From Snodgrassella communis (lineage in GTDB: Bacteria; Pseudomonadota; Gammaproteobacteria; Burkholderiales; Neisseriaceae), in the NCBI RefSeq assembly GCF_914768045.1, contig NZ_CAJZCD010000003.1, forward strand, positions 154,268 through 218,267: a stretch of 64,000 nucleotides of DNA, in the 5' to 3' direction. Every line of letters begins with the position of its first letter. Position 1 is the stretch's first letter. Of the stretch, positions 17,641 through 26,022 are shown in pieces. Under the pieces are notes generated by a model. That model was not told where the DNA came from, made no database searches, and worked only from the letters and a program-made list of their open reading frames with translations. A program made the position numbers and the translations under genes.

Positions 17641-18168
17641 ATGAGCACTAAACCCACCGCACCCGAAACAAAAAATAAAAAAAGCGCGGTCAAAACTGGT
17701 TTGAGTACCTTCAGTAAAATTCTCCTAAGCCTGTTTCTGATTCTGGTCATCTTTGTTGTCTGGTTTGTTTTTCACGCTTGGCAGGTTCTGAATACCCCAC
17801 AAGAAACTACCAATTATGCCTCCCAGACCAGCTTCGAAGTACTCACACCAACAGGCGCAGCAGGTGCAAATAACACTACCCAGTCACCAGTATTTGTTCC
17901 CAATCCAGCGGTTACCGCTGCTTCCGACAGCGAAAACATAAATACCGCCTCTGCACCAGCTATCGCAGAAACTTCTAGCAAAGACAGTACTAAACCTAAA
18001 GCAGCAGCACCAGAAGAACAGGAAATACAGCCTTTAGTACCAACCAATGTAACAACTACCAACAACAAAGACAGCAGTCCGCTCACACCGGCCACCCCAA
18101 CGCCAGTAGTAAAGCCAAAACCGGCAGCCAATGGTTCTAATGGCAAACCATTAGATAACCTGTTTTAA
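17641..18168 (+). CDS. Single-pass inner-membrane protein, unknown
   Basis: I do not recognise this 175-residue protein. It has a short basic cytoplasmic start (TKNKKSAVKTGLSTFSK), one membrane helix at about 27-48 (ILLSLFLILVIFVVWFVFHAW), and a long disordered periplasmic tail rich in Pro, Thr, Ala and Asn. The start at 17641 follows AAAGGA. Topology resembles envelope tethering or adaptor proteins, but no domain is recognisable. It forms a single-gene unit with its own -10 box and a hairpin downstream. Confidence 0.7.
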   Translation: MSTKPTAPETKNKKSAVKTGLSTFSKILLSLFLILVIFVVWFVFHAWQVLNTPQETTNYASQTSFEVLTPTGAAGANNTTQSPVFVPNPAVTAASDSENINTASAPAIAETSSKDSTKPKAAAPEEQEIQPLVPTNVTTTNNKDSSPLTPATPTPVVKPKPAANGSNGKPLDNLF

Positions 18169-18189
18169 AAACACACTACTACAAACAAC

Positions 18190-18222
18190 TACGCCCATCC
18201 TCAAAGATGGGCGTTATTATTA
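18190..18222 (+). terminator. Probable terminator
   Basis: ACGCCCATC pairs with GATGGGCGT, followed by TATTATTAATT. The stem is strong but the tail is only moderately T-rich. Confidence 0.65.
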
Positions 18223-18448
18223 ATTGCATCCAACTTAATTATGCAAATAATCATAGCCGGCTGGCAGCTTACCTGAACAAATAGCAAAATCGCCTCAACC
18301 ATCCGAATACAGACAACAAAAACCCACAGCAAAGTACAACACAAATTGCACAGTGCAACTGTATCCAACAACGCTTCAGCACAGATAAAACTGCTGCAAT
18401 ACCAATATTGTCAGGCAGTCCCCAGCTTGAGCTCAGAAACCATTCAGA

Positions 18449-18478
18449 CCCTTATCAATATTTATTATTGATAAGGGT
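18449..18478. repeat. 13-bp inverted repeat at the end of the 72-residue gene
   Basis: ACCCTTATCAATA and its perfect complement flank a short loop and overlap the last codons and stop of the gene on the minus strand. It could act as a transcript 3' end, although the minus strand has no T run after it. Confidence 0.6.
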
Positions 18479-18683
18479 TTTCCAGCGTTGCCATCAGCTC
18501 AGTCAGATAAGCACGCAACTGCTGTTCCTGACACCCCATCAGCAACCCATCTTCAAAGGCTTCCTGTGCCAGCTCATAAATCTCCTGCATATTCTGCTGC
18601 ATCACCTTAATTTTTTCAGTGCAAGAGACAACATTACCCGCATCATCCACCCATTTAGGCATCGGAGGTAAAGACTTCATCAA
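18465..18683 (-). CDS. Small conserved-looking cytosolic protein, 72 residues
   Basis: I do not recognise it by family. It is soluble and largely helical, rich in Gln, Glu and Met (KIKVMQQNMQEIYELAQEAFEDGLLMGCQEQQLRAYLTELMATL). Its start overlaps the stop of the upstream NlpC/P60 gene by four bases, so translation is very likely coupled. That supports a real gene despite its size. Confidence 0.7.
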   Translation of the reverse strand: MMKSLPPMPKWVDDAGNVVSCTEKIKVMQQNMQEIYELAQEAFEDGLLMGCQEQQLRAYLTELMATLENPYQ

Positions 18684-19243
18684 TGTTTCACCCTGCGCGC
18701 CGTTACAAAAGCACGCGCCCAGTAACCCTGTTCAATACTGGTAATTTCAATATTTTTTCCCGTACGCGGCGCATGAATCATCCTTCCATTACCAATAAAC
18801 ATCCCCACATGCGAAATACCGCCACCACCGGGACTGAAGAACACCAGATCACCCGGCTGCAAATTAGTCCGGCTAACTGATTCACCTACCGTGGCCATCT
18901 GGCGCGAGCTACGCGGCAATGTAACACCCATACTGCGCCGGAAAATATATTGCATAAAACCACTACAATCTAACCCGCTCGTAGGAGAATTTCCACCAAA
19001 ATGATAGGCTACACCCAGCAGCCCCATCGCATTCATAATCAAATCACTAGCGTCATCACCTGAGCGCACAACCGGCGTAGCAGTCCGCTCACGAATCAAA
19101 CGTTCCAGTGCAGCATTATCCAGCCCCTCGTCGGGCGCCGCCATCACAGGCGTAATCAAAATGAAATTGGCACACAGGCATACCGTTGCCGATTTCATTA
19201 ATCTTTTAATCCACTTCATGCCAACATTATTCCATCTATTCAT
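18680..19243 (-). CDS. NlpC/P60 family cell-wall hydrolase
   Basis: This secreted C40 peptidase has a signal peptide (core CLCANFILITPVMA) and a catalytic domain with Cys in GLDCSGFMQYIF, His in ISHVGMFIG and the third residue His in RMIHAPRTG. Such enzymes cut gamma-D-Glu-diaminopimelate bonds in peptidoglycan. ATGs at 19243 and 19219 are both possible. The gene is coupled to the downstream 72-residue gene and overlaps nothing of ubiB once the correct ubiB start is used. Confidence 0.9.
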   Translation of the reverse strand: MNRWNNVGMKWIKRLMKSATVCLCANFILITPVMAAPDEGLDNAALERLIRERTATPVVRSGDDASDLIMNAMGLLGVAYHFGGNSPTSGLDCSGFMQYIFRRSMGVTLPRSSRQMATVGESVSRTNLQPGDLVFFSPGGGGISHVGMFIGNGRMIHAPRTGKNIEITSIEQGYWARAFVTARRVKH

Positions 19244-19292
19244 CAAACAATTCTGCTATCCTGTAAGCAGCCATTGTCTGGGATATCATCAT

Positions 19293-20960
19293 ATGTTTTC
19301 ACCCAATTCATCTCGTATCAGCGATTGGGCGCGTATGCGCGAAATTCTTACTATTCTGGCCAAGCACGGCCTCGGTGAATTTCTTGTTCGTATCAAATTA
19401 CCGATACGCCGGATCAAACATTCTGACCCATCAGCTCAGCATCAGCGTTATCTGAGTACACCACGGCGATTTCGTCTGGCTTTTGAAGAGCTCGGGCCAA
19501 CATTCATCAAACTGGGACAAATACTGGCCACCCGTGCAGATGTCTTCGGAGAAGAATGGACAGAAGAATTTGCCCATCTACAAAATAACACACATCCCCT
19601 CCCCATAACTGACATTAGAGACATCATACAGGCTCAGCTAAGCCAGCCATTAGACACCATCTTCAGTCACATAGAAGCACAACCAATTGGCAGCGCCTCC
19701 ATAGCACAGGTTCACCGTGCCACACTTACTAGTGGCGAACAAGTTGCCATTAAAGTCAAGCGACCGGGCATTGAATCAACCGTTACAGCCGACCTGCGCA
19801 TTCTCAACCACATAGCACAACTACTCGAATCGGAAATACCCGAATCCAGACGCTACTATCCCGTACAAATGGTGCAATATTTTGCCCGCTCACTGGAAAA
19901 AGAAACCGATCTGACTGCCGAACGTCGCAATATGCAACATTTCGCCCGTATTTACAACCAACAGCAGCAAATCCATATACCCCAAACTTATGCGACATAT
20001 TCTAACCGTCAAATACTGATACAAGAATATATTGACGATACTTTACTTAAAAATCTTACACTCAGCAGCTGGAGCAAACAACAACGGCATAACCTCGCCG
20101 CCACATTGGTCGACATCATACTCGACATGATATTACAGCATGGCTTATTTCATGCCGACCCGCATCCGGGTAACATTTTAGTACGAAATGATGGTCGCAT
20201 CACCCTGATCGACTTCGGACTGATTGGCCGGCTCAGCCAGCAACGTCATCAGGAAATCATCACCCTGATTCACGCCCTGCTTGAACGCGACCAGTTTGCC
20301 CTGCAATATGTCCTGTCCAACTGGGCACAGGGAGAACCCCTCAACGAAGATCAGCTTGGTAGTGCCGTACTGGAAATGCTGCTCAACTATGAACAGCTCA
20401 ACAGCAGCCAACTGCGTATCAGCCAGATCATCAACGACATCACCCATATTGTCCGCGAATACGGCCTTACCCTGCCTGCCGACCTCATCATCCTGTTCAA
20501 ATGTCTGATTACCCTAGATGGCGTCATCAAACAGATAGATGGCGACTTTGAACTGTTAAACCATGCCCAGACTACCGTCCAAAACGTATTGCGTCACCGT
20601 TTTAACACACACACCATCTGGCGCCACAGCAAAATGCAGCTACATTTATTAGCTCAGATAATAGACACCTTACCGCAAAACCTATTACGCCTGAGCAAAC
20701 GCATCCACCACGGCCAGCTACCTATCAGCCTCAATATTCAACACATCGACAAACTCAACAACCAGCTGGACAAAGCTGTCAACCGCCTGACCATGGGCAT
20801 AGTCACTGCGGCACTGATCATAGGTTCGTCCATAGTCATGAGTATCAACGCCGGTCCCAAAATATTTGATCTGCCAATTTTCGGACTACTTGGCTACCTG
20901 CTGGCTTTCAGCAACAGCCTGTGGGTAATCTGGTCAATCTGGCGTTCAGGACGGCACTGA
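19293..20960 (+). CDS. ubiB: Ubiquinone biosynthesis ATPase/kinase-like protein UbiB
   Basis: This 555-residue member of the ADCK/ABC1 atypical kinase family is needed for aerobic ubiquinone synthesis. The KxGQ motif is K73-Q76 (FIKLGQILATR). Nucleotide-binding IKVKRPG, the catalytic HADPHPGNILV and IDFGLIG are intact, and two membrane helices close the C terminus. The ATG at 19293 matches family length; the longer frame from 19161 would overlap the divergent NlpC/P60 gene. The ubiE-ubiJ-ubiB cluster is not present here. Confidence 0.95.
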   Translation: MFSPNSSRISDWARMREILTILAKHGLGEFLVRIKLPIRRIKHSDPSAQHQRYLSTPRRFRLAFEELGPTFIKLGQILATRADVFGEEWTEEFAHLQNNTHPLPITDIRDIIQAQLSQPLDTIFSHIEAQPIGSASIAQVHRATLTSGEQVAIKVKRPGIESTVTADLRILNHIAQLLESEIPESRRYYPVQMVQYFARSLEKETDLTAERRNMQHFARIYNQQQQIHIPQTYATYSNRQILIQEYIDDTLLKNLTLSSWSKQQRHNLAATLVDIILDMILQHGLFHADPHPGNILVRNDGRITLIDFGLIGRLSQQRHQEIITLIHALLERDQFALQYVLSNWAQGEPLNEDQLGSAVLEMLLNYEQLNSSQLRISQIINDITHIVREYGLTLPADLIILFKCLITLDGVIKQIDGDFELLNHAQTTVQNVLRHRFNTHTIWRHSKMQLHLLAQIIDTLPQNLLRLSKRIHHGQLPISLNIQHIDKLNNQLDKAVNRLTMGIVTAALIIGSSIVMSINAGPKIFDLPIFGLLGYLLAFSNSLWVIWSIWRSGRH

Positions 20961-21081
20961 ATCACACTTACCGACCAAACATGCCCCCCTGTCAGAAACC
21001 TGCGGATTCCATTAAAATACCTACTTAAACAAAATCAGCGGCATCAAACAGCACCATGCGCTATTAACAGCCAAACAACCA

Positions 21082-21120
21082 CGTGGTTCGCAATCCATCC
21101 CACGCTAAAAAACTAGGAGC
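21082..21120 (+). promoter_or_regulatory. preQ1-I riboswitch
   Basis: The sequence fits the preQ1-I aptamer: stem P1 CGTGG (21082-21086) with CCACG (21100-21104), loop TTCGCAATCCATC and the A-rich tail CTAAAAAACTAGGAG. The loop CC can pair with GG of the tail to form the H-type pseudoknot, which would bury AGGAG at 21115-21119, a ribosome binding site. It precedes queD and queE, enzymes of the preQ1 pathway, so end-product repression of translation is expected. Identification is by consensus reading. Confidence 0.85.
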
Positions 21121-21130
21121 CTTACTACAC

Positions 21131-21196
21131 ATGTATCATTTGCATACAGCCATATTTCCTCTTTTACCCTGCAAACCCCATCTTATCAGCCAGTAG
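21131..21196 (+). CDS. Short ORF (21 residues) directly under the preQ1 riboswitch
   Basis: The ATG at 21131 is 11 bases after the AGGAG embedded in the riboswitch, and the frame ends with TAG 12 bases before the queD start. The peptide (MYHLHTAIFPLLPCKPHLI...) resembles nothing I know. The riboswitch thus controls this frame directly, and queD, with its own GAGGA, probably through coupling. It may be a true leader gene or an accident of spacing. Confidence 0.5.
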   Translation: MYHLHTAIFPLLPCKPHLISQ

Positions 21197-21208
21197 AGCC
21201 GAGGAAAT

Positions 21209-21637
21209 ATGTTCAAAATCGCTAAAGAATTTCAATTCGATGCCTGCCACATGCTTGATGGCCATCAAGGCAAATGTCACAACCTGCACGGCCATACCTA
21301 CCGCCTGATAGTCGAAGTCAGCAGCCCGCTGCAACCACAAGGTTCCAGCAAAGAGATGGTGATGGACTTCGCAGACATCAAAACCATCATCAACCAGCAC
21401 ATCATCAGCCAGCTTGATCACGCCTATCTGTATGACGAAACCAATAACAACGAACGCAAAATTGCTGCCCTGCTTAAACAAATGCAGCGTAAAGTATTTG
21501 CTTTCCCTTGCCGCACCACCGCCGAAGGCATAAGCCGCTTCATTTTCAATCAATTGACTGCCTATCTGCCAGTATCCAAAATCACCCTGTGGGAAACACC
21601 CACCTCCTATTGCGAATATCAGAATACCAAACCATGA
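21209..21637 (+). CDS. queD: 6-carboxy-tetrahydropterin synthase QueD
   Basis: This 142-residue enzyme makes 6-carboxy-5,6,7,8-tetrahydropterin, the second step toward preQ1 and queuosine. Zinc ligands H14, H27 and H29 and catalytic C23 are visible in FDACHMLDGHQGKCHNLHGHTYRL. The C-terminal glutamate region TLWETPTSYCEY is intact. GAGGA precedes the ATG. The stop overlaps the queE start (ATGA). A preQ1-I riboswitch lies upstream. Confidence 0.95.
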   Translation: MFKIAKEFQFDACHMLDGHQGKCHNLHGHTYRLIVEVSSPLQPQGSSKEMVMDFADIKTIINQHIISQLDHAYLYDETNNNERKIAALLKQMQRKVFAFPCRTTAEGISRFIFNQLTAYLPVSKITLWETPTSYCEYQNTKP

Positions 21638-22248
21638 CCCAGTTTAACATCGTCGAAATTTTTGAATCATTACAGGGTGAAGGCTACAATACCGGCATGC
21701 CTGCCATTTTCATCCGTCTGGCTGCCTGCAATCTCAAATGCCCGTGGTGCGATACCGACTTCATGCGCTACCAAAGCATGTCCCTGCAACACATTCTTGA
21801 CATCGTCCAGCAGTATCAGAGTAAAAACATCATCATTACCGGTGGCGAACCCACCATCCATAAAAAACTTCCCTTACTCTTACAAAAACTCAAACAGAAA
21901 AACTACTATATCGCCCTTGAAAGCAACGGACTGGGCATCGTAGACCCACATATCGACTACATCGCCTTAAGCCCGAAATTCCACTACCGCCAACACTATC
22001 CATTCCTGGCACAGAATCGGGCTGATGAAGTACGCATCGTCGTTGAAGACCATCCGGAATTCATCGCTTTCTGCCAGAAAATAGAACAACATATACAGGC
22101 CAGACACTACTTCCTCTCCCCATGCGAACAAAACAACCAATTCAACATCCTCACCACCCTACAGACACTTGGCAAACTCAACCAGCACCGGTACAACAAC
22201 AAATGGTTACTCAGCCTCCAAACCCACAAACTGGCCAATATTGAATAA
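21634..22248 (+). CDS. queE: 7-carboxy-7-deazaguanine synthase QueE
   Basis: This 204-residue radical SAM enzyme converts carboxy-tetrahydropterin to 7-carboxy-7-deazaguanine. The cluster-binding CxxxCxxC is C32, C36, C39 in AACNLKCPWCDTDF, and the SAM-binding glycine motif is IIITGGEPTIH. The start at 21634 overlaps the queD stop by four bases; the longer frame from 21508 is inside queD. The last six codons and the stop are duplicated just downstream (22251-22273), leaving the protein unchanged. Confidence 0.95.
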   Translation: MTQFNIVEIFESLQGEGYNTGMPAIFIRLAACNLKCPWCDTDFMRYQSMSLQHILDIVQQYQSKNIIITGGEPTIHKKLPLLLQKLKQKNYYIALESNGLGIVDPHIDYIALSPKFHYRQHYPFLAQNRADEVRIVVEDHPEFIAFCQKIEQHIQARHYFLSPCEQNNQFNILTTLQTLGKLNQHRYNNKWLLSLQTHKLANIE

Positions 22249-22273
22249 ACAAACTGGCCAATATTGAATAACT
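22228..22273. repeat. Tandem duplication of 23 bases at the queE stop
   Basis: Two adjacent copies share their first 21 bases (AAACTGGCCAATATTGAATAA) and include the queE stop codon. It looks like a recent slippage or duplication event and does not alter the protein. Confidence 0.85.
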
Positions 22274-22474
22274 TATAAAATTCAAATACATATTATTCAA
22301 AACCATTGAAAAAACATAAATCAGCCAAATATCATAAGCAACACAACTTATTACAACCAAAATCAATAATCTTATCGTAGCAATGCATTCGTACTGTGCA
22401 TTTATACCAACAATTGTTACAATATAATCAACCTGAGAAATTATTTACTGACAAAATTAAGGAGAATCCTTTTT

Positions 22475-23167
22475 ATGCAACCACGCAATACTTACGATTT
22501 TACCCACTTGGGACAAGTAGGCGAAAGCCAGCAAACAGCTGTCCTGCGTAAAGCCTATGCCTTGCTTGGCATATCATTCCTGCCTTGTGCAGCCGGTGCC
22601 TACGCCGGTGCCTCTATAAATTTCTACTCCCTGTTCAGCAACTCATGGCTGCCCACTGTCGCCTTTTTCATCTTCGCTTACGGCCTGATGTTTGCCATTG
22701 AAAAAAACCGTTACAATAACGTAGGCATTGGTCTACTGATGGTATTTACTTTCGGCATCGGATTTTTCATCTCCCCCTTGCTGCAATTTGCTCTGTCCTC
22801 TTCTGTCGGAAGCCAAATTGTTGGCATGGCAGCCATGATGACAGCTGGTGTATTCCTCACCATGGCAACCATTGCCCACCGTTCCAAATCCAGCATGAAT
22901 GGCCTTGGCCAATTCTTGCTGATAGGTGCAGTTGTCTTAATCATAGGCATGATTCTGAACATGTTCATGCAAATACCAGCCCTGTCATTAACCATATCAG
23001 CCGGCTTTGTTATCTTCAGCTCACTGATGATTATGTGGCAGATCCGCACCGTTATCGCTGGTGGTGAAGACAGCGCAACCAGCGCCGCATTAACCCTCTT
23101 CATCTCCCTGTACAACATCTTTGTCAGCCTGGTGCACATCCTGCTGTCTATTATGGATGATCGTTAA
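22475..23167 (+). CDS. Bax inhibitor-1/YccA family membrane protein
   Basis: This 230-residue protein has about seven membrane helices, starting near 30 (LLGISFLPCAAGAYAGA) and ending near 222 (LYNIFVSLVHILLSI). The family includes YccA, a modulator of FtsH proteolysis, and pH-sensitive calcium-leak channels such as BsYetJ. The terminal LYNIFVSLVHIL..MDDR is a typical family ending. AAGGAG precedes the ATG by a longish spacer. A strong terminator with a DUS-like core follows. Confidence 0.92.
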   Translation: MQPRNTYDFTHLGQVGESQQTAVLRKAYALLGISFLPCAAGAYAGASINFYSLFSNSWLPTVAFFIFAYGLMFAIEKNRYNNVGIGLLMVFTFGIGFFISPLLQFALSSSVGSQIVGMAAMMTAGVFLTMATIAHRSKSSMNGLGQFLLIGAVVLIIGMILNMFMQIPALSLTISAGFVIFSSLMIMWQIRTVIAGGEDSATSAALTLFISLYNIFVSLVHILLSIMDDR

Positions 23168-23181
23168 CAATCCATACCAAC

Positions 23182-23224
23182 CAAAAAACTGCCTGAATCC
23201 AATAGAAATTCAGGCAGTTTTTTT
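23182..23224 (+). terminator. Terminator built on a DUS-like inverted repeat
   Basis: AAAAAACTGCCTGAAT pairs with ATTCAGGCAGTTTTTT and is followed by TT. The core ACTGCCTGAA equals that of the inverted repeat at 9164-9201. Confidence 0.9.
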
Positions 23225-23336
23225 ATTTAATCGTAACCATGATCGCCAAACACACATAACAACCTCCTTACCCATACACCCTATTTAACACCTCATTCTC
23301 TTATAATAGACACCACCTTTTACATAATCAACTAAC

Positions 23337-24443
23337 ATGAACGAAACCATTCACTGGACAGAACACGGCCAGAACATGCATGGCATCTGGTGTGGTGACA
23401 GCCGCCATCCGGCACCCAGCCACATACAGACAATCAGCCAAATCAACGCCGAACAGGCACTGCATCTCATGCGCCAGAACACAGCACTACTGTGGCGCGG
23501 AGATTACCATCAGGGCAAACAACTACTGGCCGCCATCAAAAAGCGCGTCCACAGCAAAGCCCGCACCCATACCGATTTTCACAAGCACCGTCTGCAACAG
23601 GCACAACACAGCCGACTGTTTCAGCAGCTACTGATAGAAATCCAGCCCAATGGCCTGCTCAAAAACAACCGTGCGCCCAATATTGCCGCCGCACTTAACG
23701 ACGTTTTCGGCAGCCCCAATCAACACACCCTGCTTTTACCCCTGCATCTGCTACTAGGCTACATCGGCGCCCATGAATGGCATAAAGCCGGCGTCGCCAT
23801 TCCGGCACTGAACGGAAAAAAAATCCACGTTCCATATGGCGTTTTTTCACCGGTACGCGGAGAATATCTCGAACTCGTTGCTCAGGCCAAACTACCCAGT
23901 CCCTGCCATACCGCATGGGATATCGGTACCGGCAGCGGCGTACTGGCAGCCATACTGGCACAGCGCGGCATACCCCATATCACAGCTACTGACAACAGCA
24001 CTCGCGCCATCGCCTGCGCCCAAGCAAATATACAACGCCTAAAACTCAACGAACAAATTCACATCCAGCATATCAACCTTTTTCCCGCAGGTCGCGCAGA
24101 TCTCATCATCTGTAACCCGCCATGGCTACCTGCCAAACCAAGCAGCGACATCGAAACCGCACTGTACGACCCAGAACACCAAATGTTACAAACATTTCTT
24201 ACCCAAGCCAAAAACCACCTTACCCCACATGGACAAGTATGGCTAATCATGTCCGATATCGCCGAACATCTGGGTTTACGCCCAGCAGAAGCATTACCAG
24301 AATGGATAAGCAACGCCGGACTAAAGCTAATTCACAAAACCGATATTCAGCCTCAGCACCCCAAAGCACGCCAACAGCACCACCCTCTCGCCTATGCCCG
24401 TAACCGCGAAATCACCTCCCTGTGGCAACTGGCAGCCAAATAA
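23337..24443 (+). CDS. Class I SAM-dependent methyltransferase (NPPW motif)
   Basis: This 368-residue protein has an N-terminal region of about 190 residues I do not recognise and a C-terminal methyltransferase fold: motif I AWDIGTGSGVLAAIL, an acidic residue in ITATDNS, and motif IV LIICNPPWLP. NPPY/NPPW marks enzymes that methylate an amide or amino nitrogen, as in PrmB, PrmC, RlmG and RsmC. The substrate may be rRNA, a protein glutamine or a small molecule. No ribosome binding site precedes the ATG. A TATAAT box lies at 23302. Confidence 0.8.
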   Translation: MNETIHWTEHGQNMHGIWCGDSRHPAPSHIQTISQINAEQALHLMRQNTALLWRGDYHQGKQLLAAIKKRVHSKARTHTDFHKHRLQQAQHSRLFQQLLIEIQPNGLLKNNRAPNIAAALNDVFGSPNQHTLLLPLHLLLGYIGAHEWHKAGVAIPALNGKKIHVPYGVFSPVRGEYLELVAQAKLPSPCHTAWDIGTGSGVLAAILAQRGIPHITATDNSTRAIACAQANIQRLKLNEQIHIQHINLFPAGRADLIICNPPWLPAKPSSDIETALYDPEHQMLQTFLTQAKNHLTPHGQVWLIMSDIAEHLGLRPAEALPEWISNAGLKLIHKTDIQPQHPKARQQHHPLAYARNREITSLWQLAAK

Positions 24444-24761
24444 AAAACCATTTGCATCAGTGTGTGCACAACCCAATATCAGCCAAACAAAAAATAGTTG
24501 CAGCAACTCAATTACAGAATTTTTTTACATACCAAATTCATATTATTCGCACCCTTATTAACCAGTACAACAACAGAGAAACAAAACACCACTTAAATAT
24601 ATTCAAAACTATTATCAAAGTTGCCGGTACATCGCCAACAGCTGGATAGTACCGCAACAATATTAACCTTGGTTATAGCAAAATAAACAACTTATAAAAG
24701 CAACAAATATCTTGACTAAAATCTAATAAAAACCCATAAAAACAACATTTACCCTAACCCA
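24444..24761. other. Intergenic stretch
   Basis: This region lies between convergent genes and has no gene I can support and no clear terminator hairpin. Composition becomes more AT-rich toward the LysR gene. Confidence 0.3.
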
Positions 24762-25646
24762 TCAATCACACCTCAACGTATCAATAATCAACTTAAACAC
24801 ATTTGAATGTCCTTTGCGACTTGGATAGTAAAGATAAAAAGAGTCATAAGTGATAGCAAACTCAGTTAACAACTCAACTAATTCACCCGATGCCAATTCC
24901 TTTTCAACATCAGCTTGAGCAGTCCACGTGATGCCTAAACCATCTAAAGCTGCTTGCTTACGCAAGTGATTATTAATCATAAATTGTGAATGAGGGTGAT
25001 ATTTAATCGTCTTTCCTGCTTGCGTAAACTCCCATGGCAATTCCGTACCATGCTGCGCGGATATCCTCATACCAATTAACCGATGTTCATCTAACTCTTT
25101 AATTTGTTTTGGTATCACTTTCCCGATTAAATATTCAGGGCTTGCTACTAAGGCCATCTTTAAAGGCGGTGATATTTTTACAGCAATCATCTCATTAGCA
25201 ATATCACCACCTAAACGACATCCCATATCAAAACCTTGTTTAACAATGTCAGCCCAACTATTATCGGCTTGAATTTCGACCCTAATCTGCGGATAACGAG
25301 GTAAAAAATCACGTATTTTGGGATAGATAATGTGTTCTATAGCAATACTGGGCGCATTAATCCTAATTGTTCCTAAAGGCGTACTAATAAAATTGCTTAA
25401 TGCGTTCACCTCTTGATTGATCGACTCAAACAAAGGAGAAATTTTTTGGTATAACTGTTCTCCTGCTTCAGTCAATGACACACTACGGGTATTACGATTA
25501 AATAAACGCAAATTTAACCGCGTTTCCAGCTTTCGCATACTATGACTTAATGCCGATGAAGAAATGCCTAACAATTGGCCTGCTTTTACAAAACTGCTGG
25601 TCTGTGCCACAGTAATAAAATAACTTAACTCATTAAGATTGTACAT
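24762..25646 (-). CDS. LysR family transcription regulator
   Basis: This 294-residue regulator has the N-terminal winged helix-turn-helix (MYNLNELSYFITVAQTSSFVKAGQLLGISSSALSHSMRKLETRLNLRLFNRNTRSVSLTEAG) and the usual periplasmic-binding-like effector domain. The ATG at 25646 is preferred over the GTG six bases earlier. It is divergent from the SDR-alcohol dehydrogenase-aldo/keto reductase genes, the usual arrangement for a LysR regulator and its targets. The inducer is unknown; the CrgA-like subgroup of aldehyde responders is one possibility. Confidence 0.9.
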   Translation of the reverse strand: MYNLNELSYFITVAQTSSFVKAGQLLGISSSALSHSMRKLETRLNLRLFNRNTRSVSLTEAGEQLYQKISPLFESINQEVNALSNFISTPLGTIRINAPSIAIEHIIYPKIRDFLPRYPQIRVEIQADNSWADIVKQGFDMGCRLGGDIANEMIAVKISPPLKMALVASPEYLIGKVIPKQIKELDEHRLIGMRISAQHGTELPWEFTQAGKTIKYHPHSQFMINNHLRKQAALDGLGITWTAQADVEKELASGELVELLTEFAITYDSFYLYYPSRKGHSNVFKLIIDTLRCD

Positions 25647-26022
25647 AATCACATTTTATTAGTGAATTTAATTCATTACACTATAAAACACCCTCCCCAT
25701 TTATCTCAACAGAAGCCCCCGCTAAAATAAATTTATCCTTATCCAACAGATAAATTGAATGATAAATACATTGATACTTAATGTCAGCAGCAGCTTACCT
25801 AAAGTCGCTGTTCCTGTTTTATCAAAAAATCATCATGTTAAATCAACATTAACTATCAACAAATACATAAAAGTAACGCATCACAAGAGAATCAAATATC
25901 TAGCGTAGTATGGCGAATTTAATTAGTAAGTTAATCAAAAATTCAGCATATTCCGCGTGTAGAAATTTAAGTAGAGCCAGAGTTTAATTCTTAGCGATAT
26001 AACAAATTAATGGAGAGCGACG
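25647..26022. promoter_or_regulatory. Divergent control region of the LysR/SDR cluster
   Basis: About 375 bases separate the divergent genes. A near-palindrome TGAATTTAATTCA (25663-25675), with outer TAGTG and CACTA, lies 17 bases before the LysR gene and fits the interrupted dyads bound by LysR proteins. Just before the SDR gene is the ribosome binding site GGAGAG. No other gene is visible. Confidence 0.45.

Noticed and set aside
18346..18358. Palindrome TTGCACAGTGCAA in the intergenic region after the single-pass membrane protein gene
   Set aside because: It is short, isolated and not placed at a recognisable promoter. It could be an operator, but nothing supports that.
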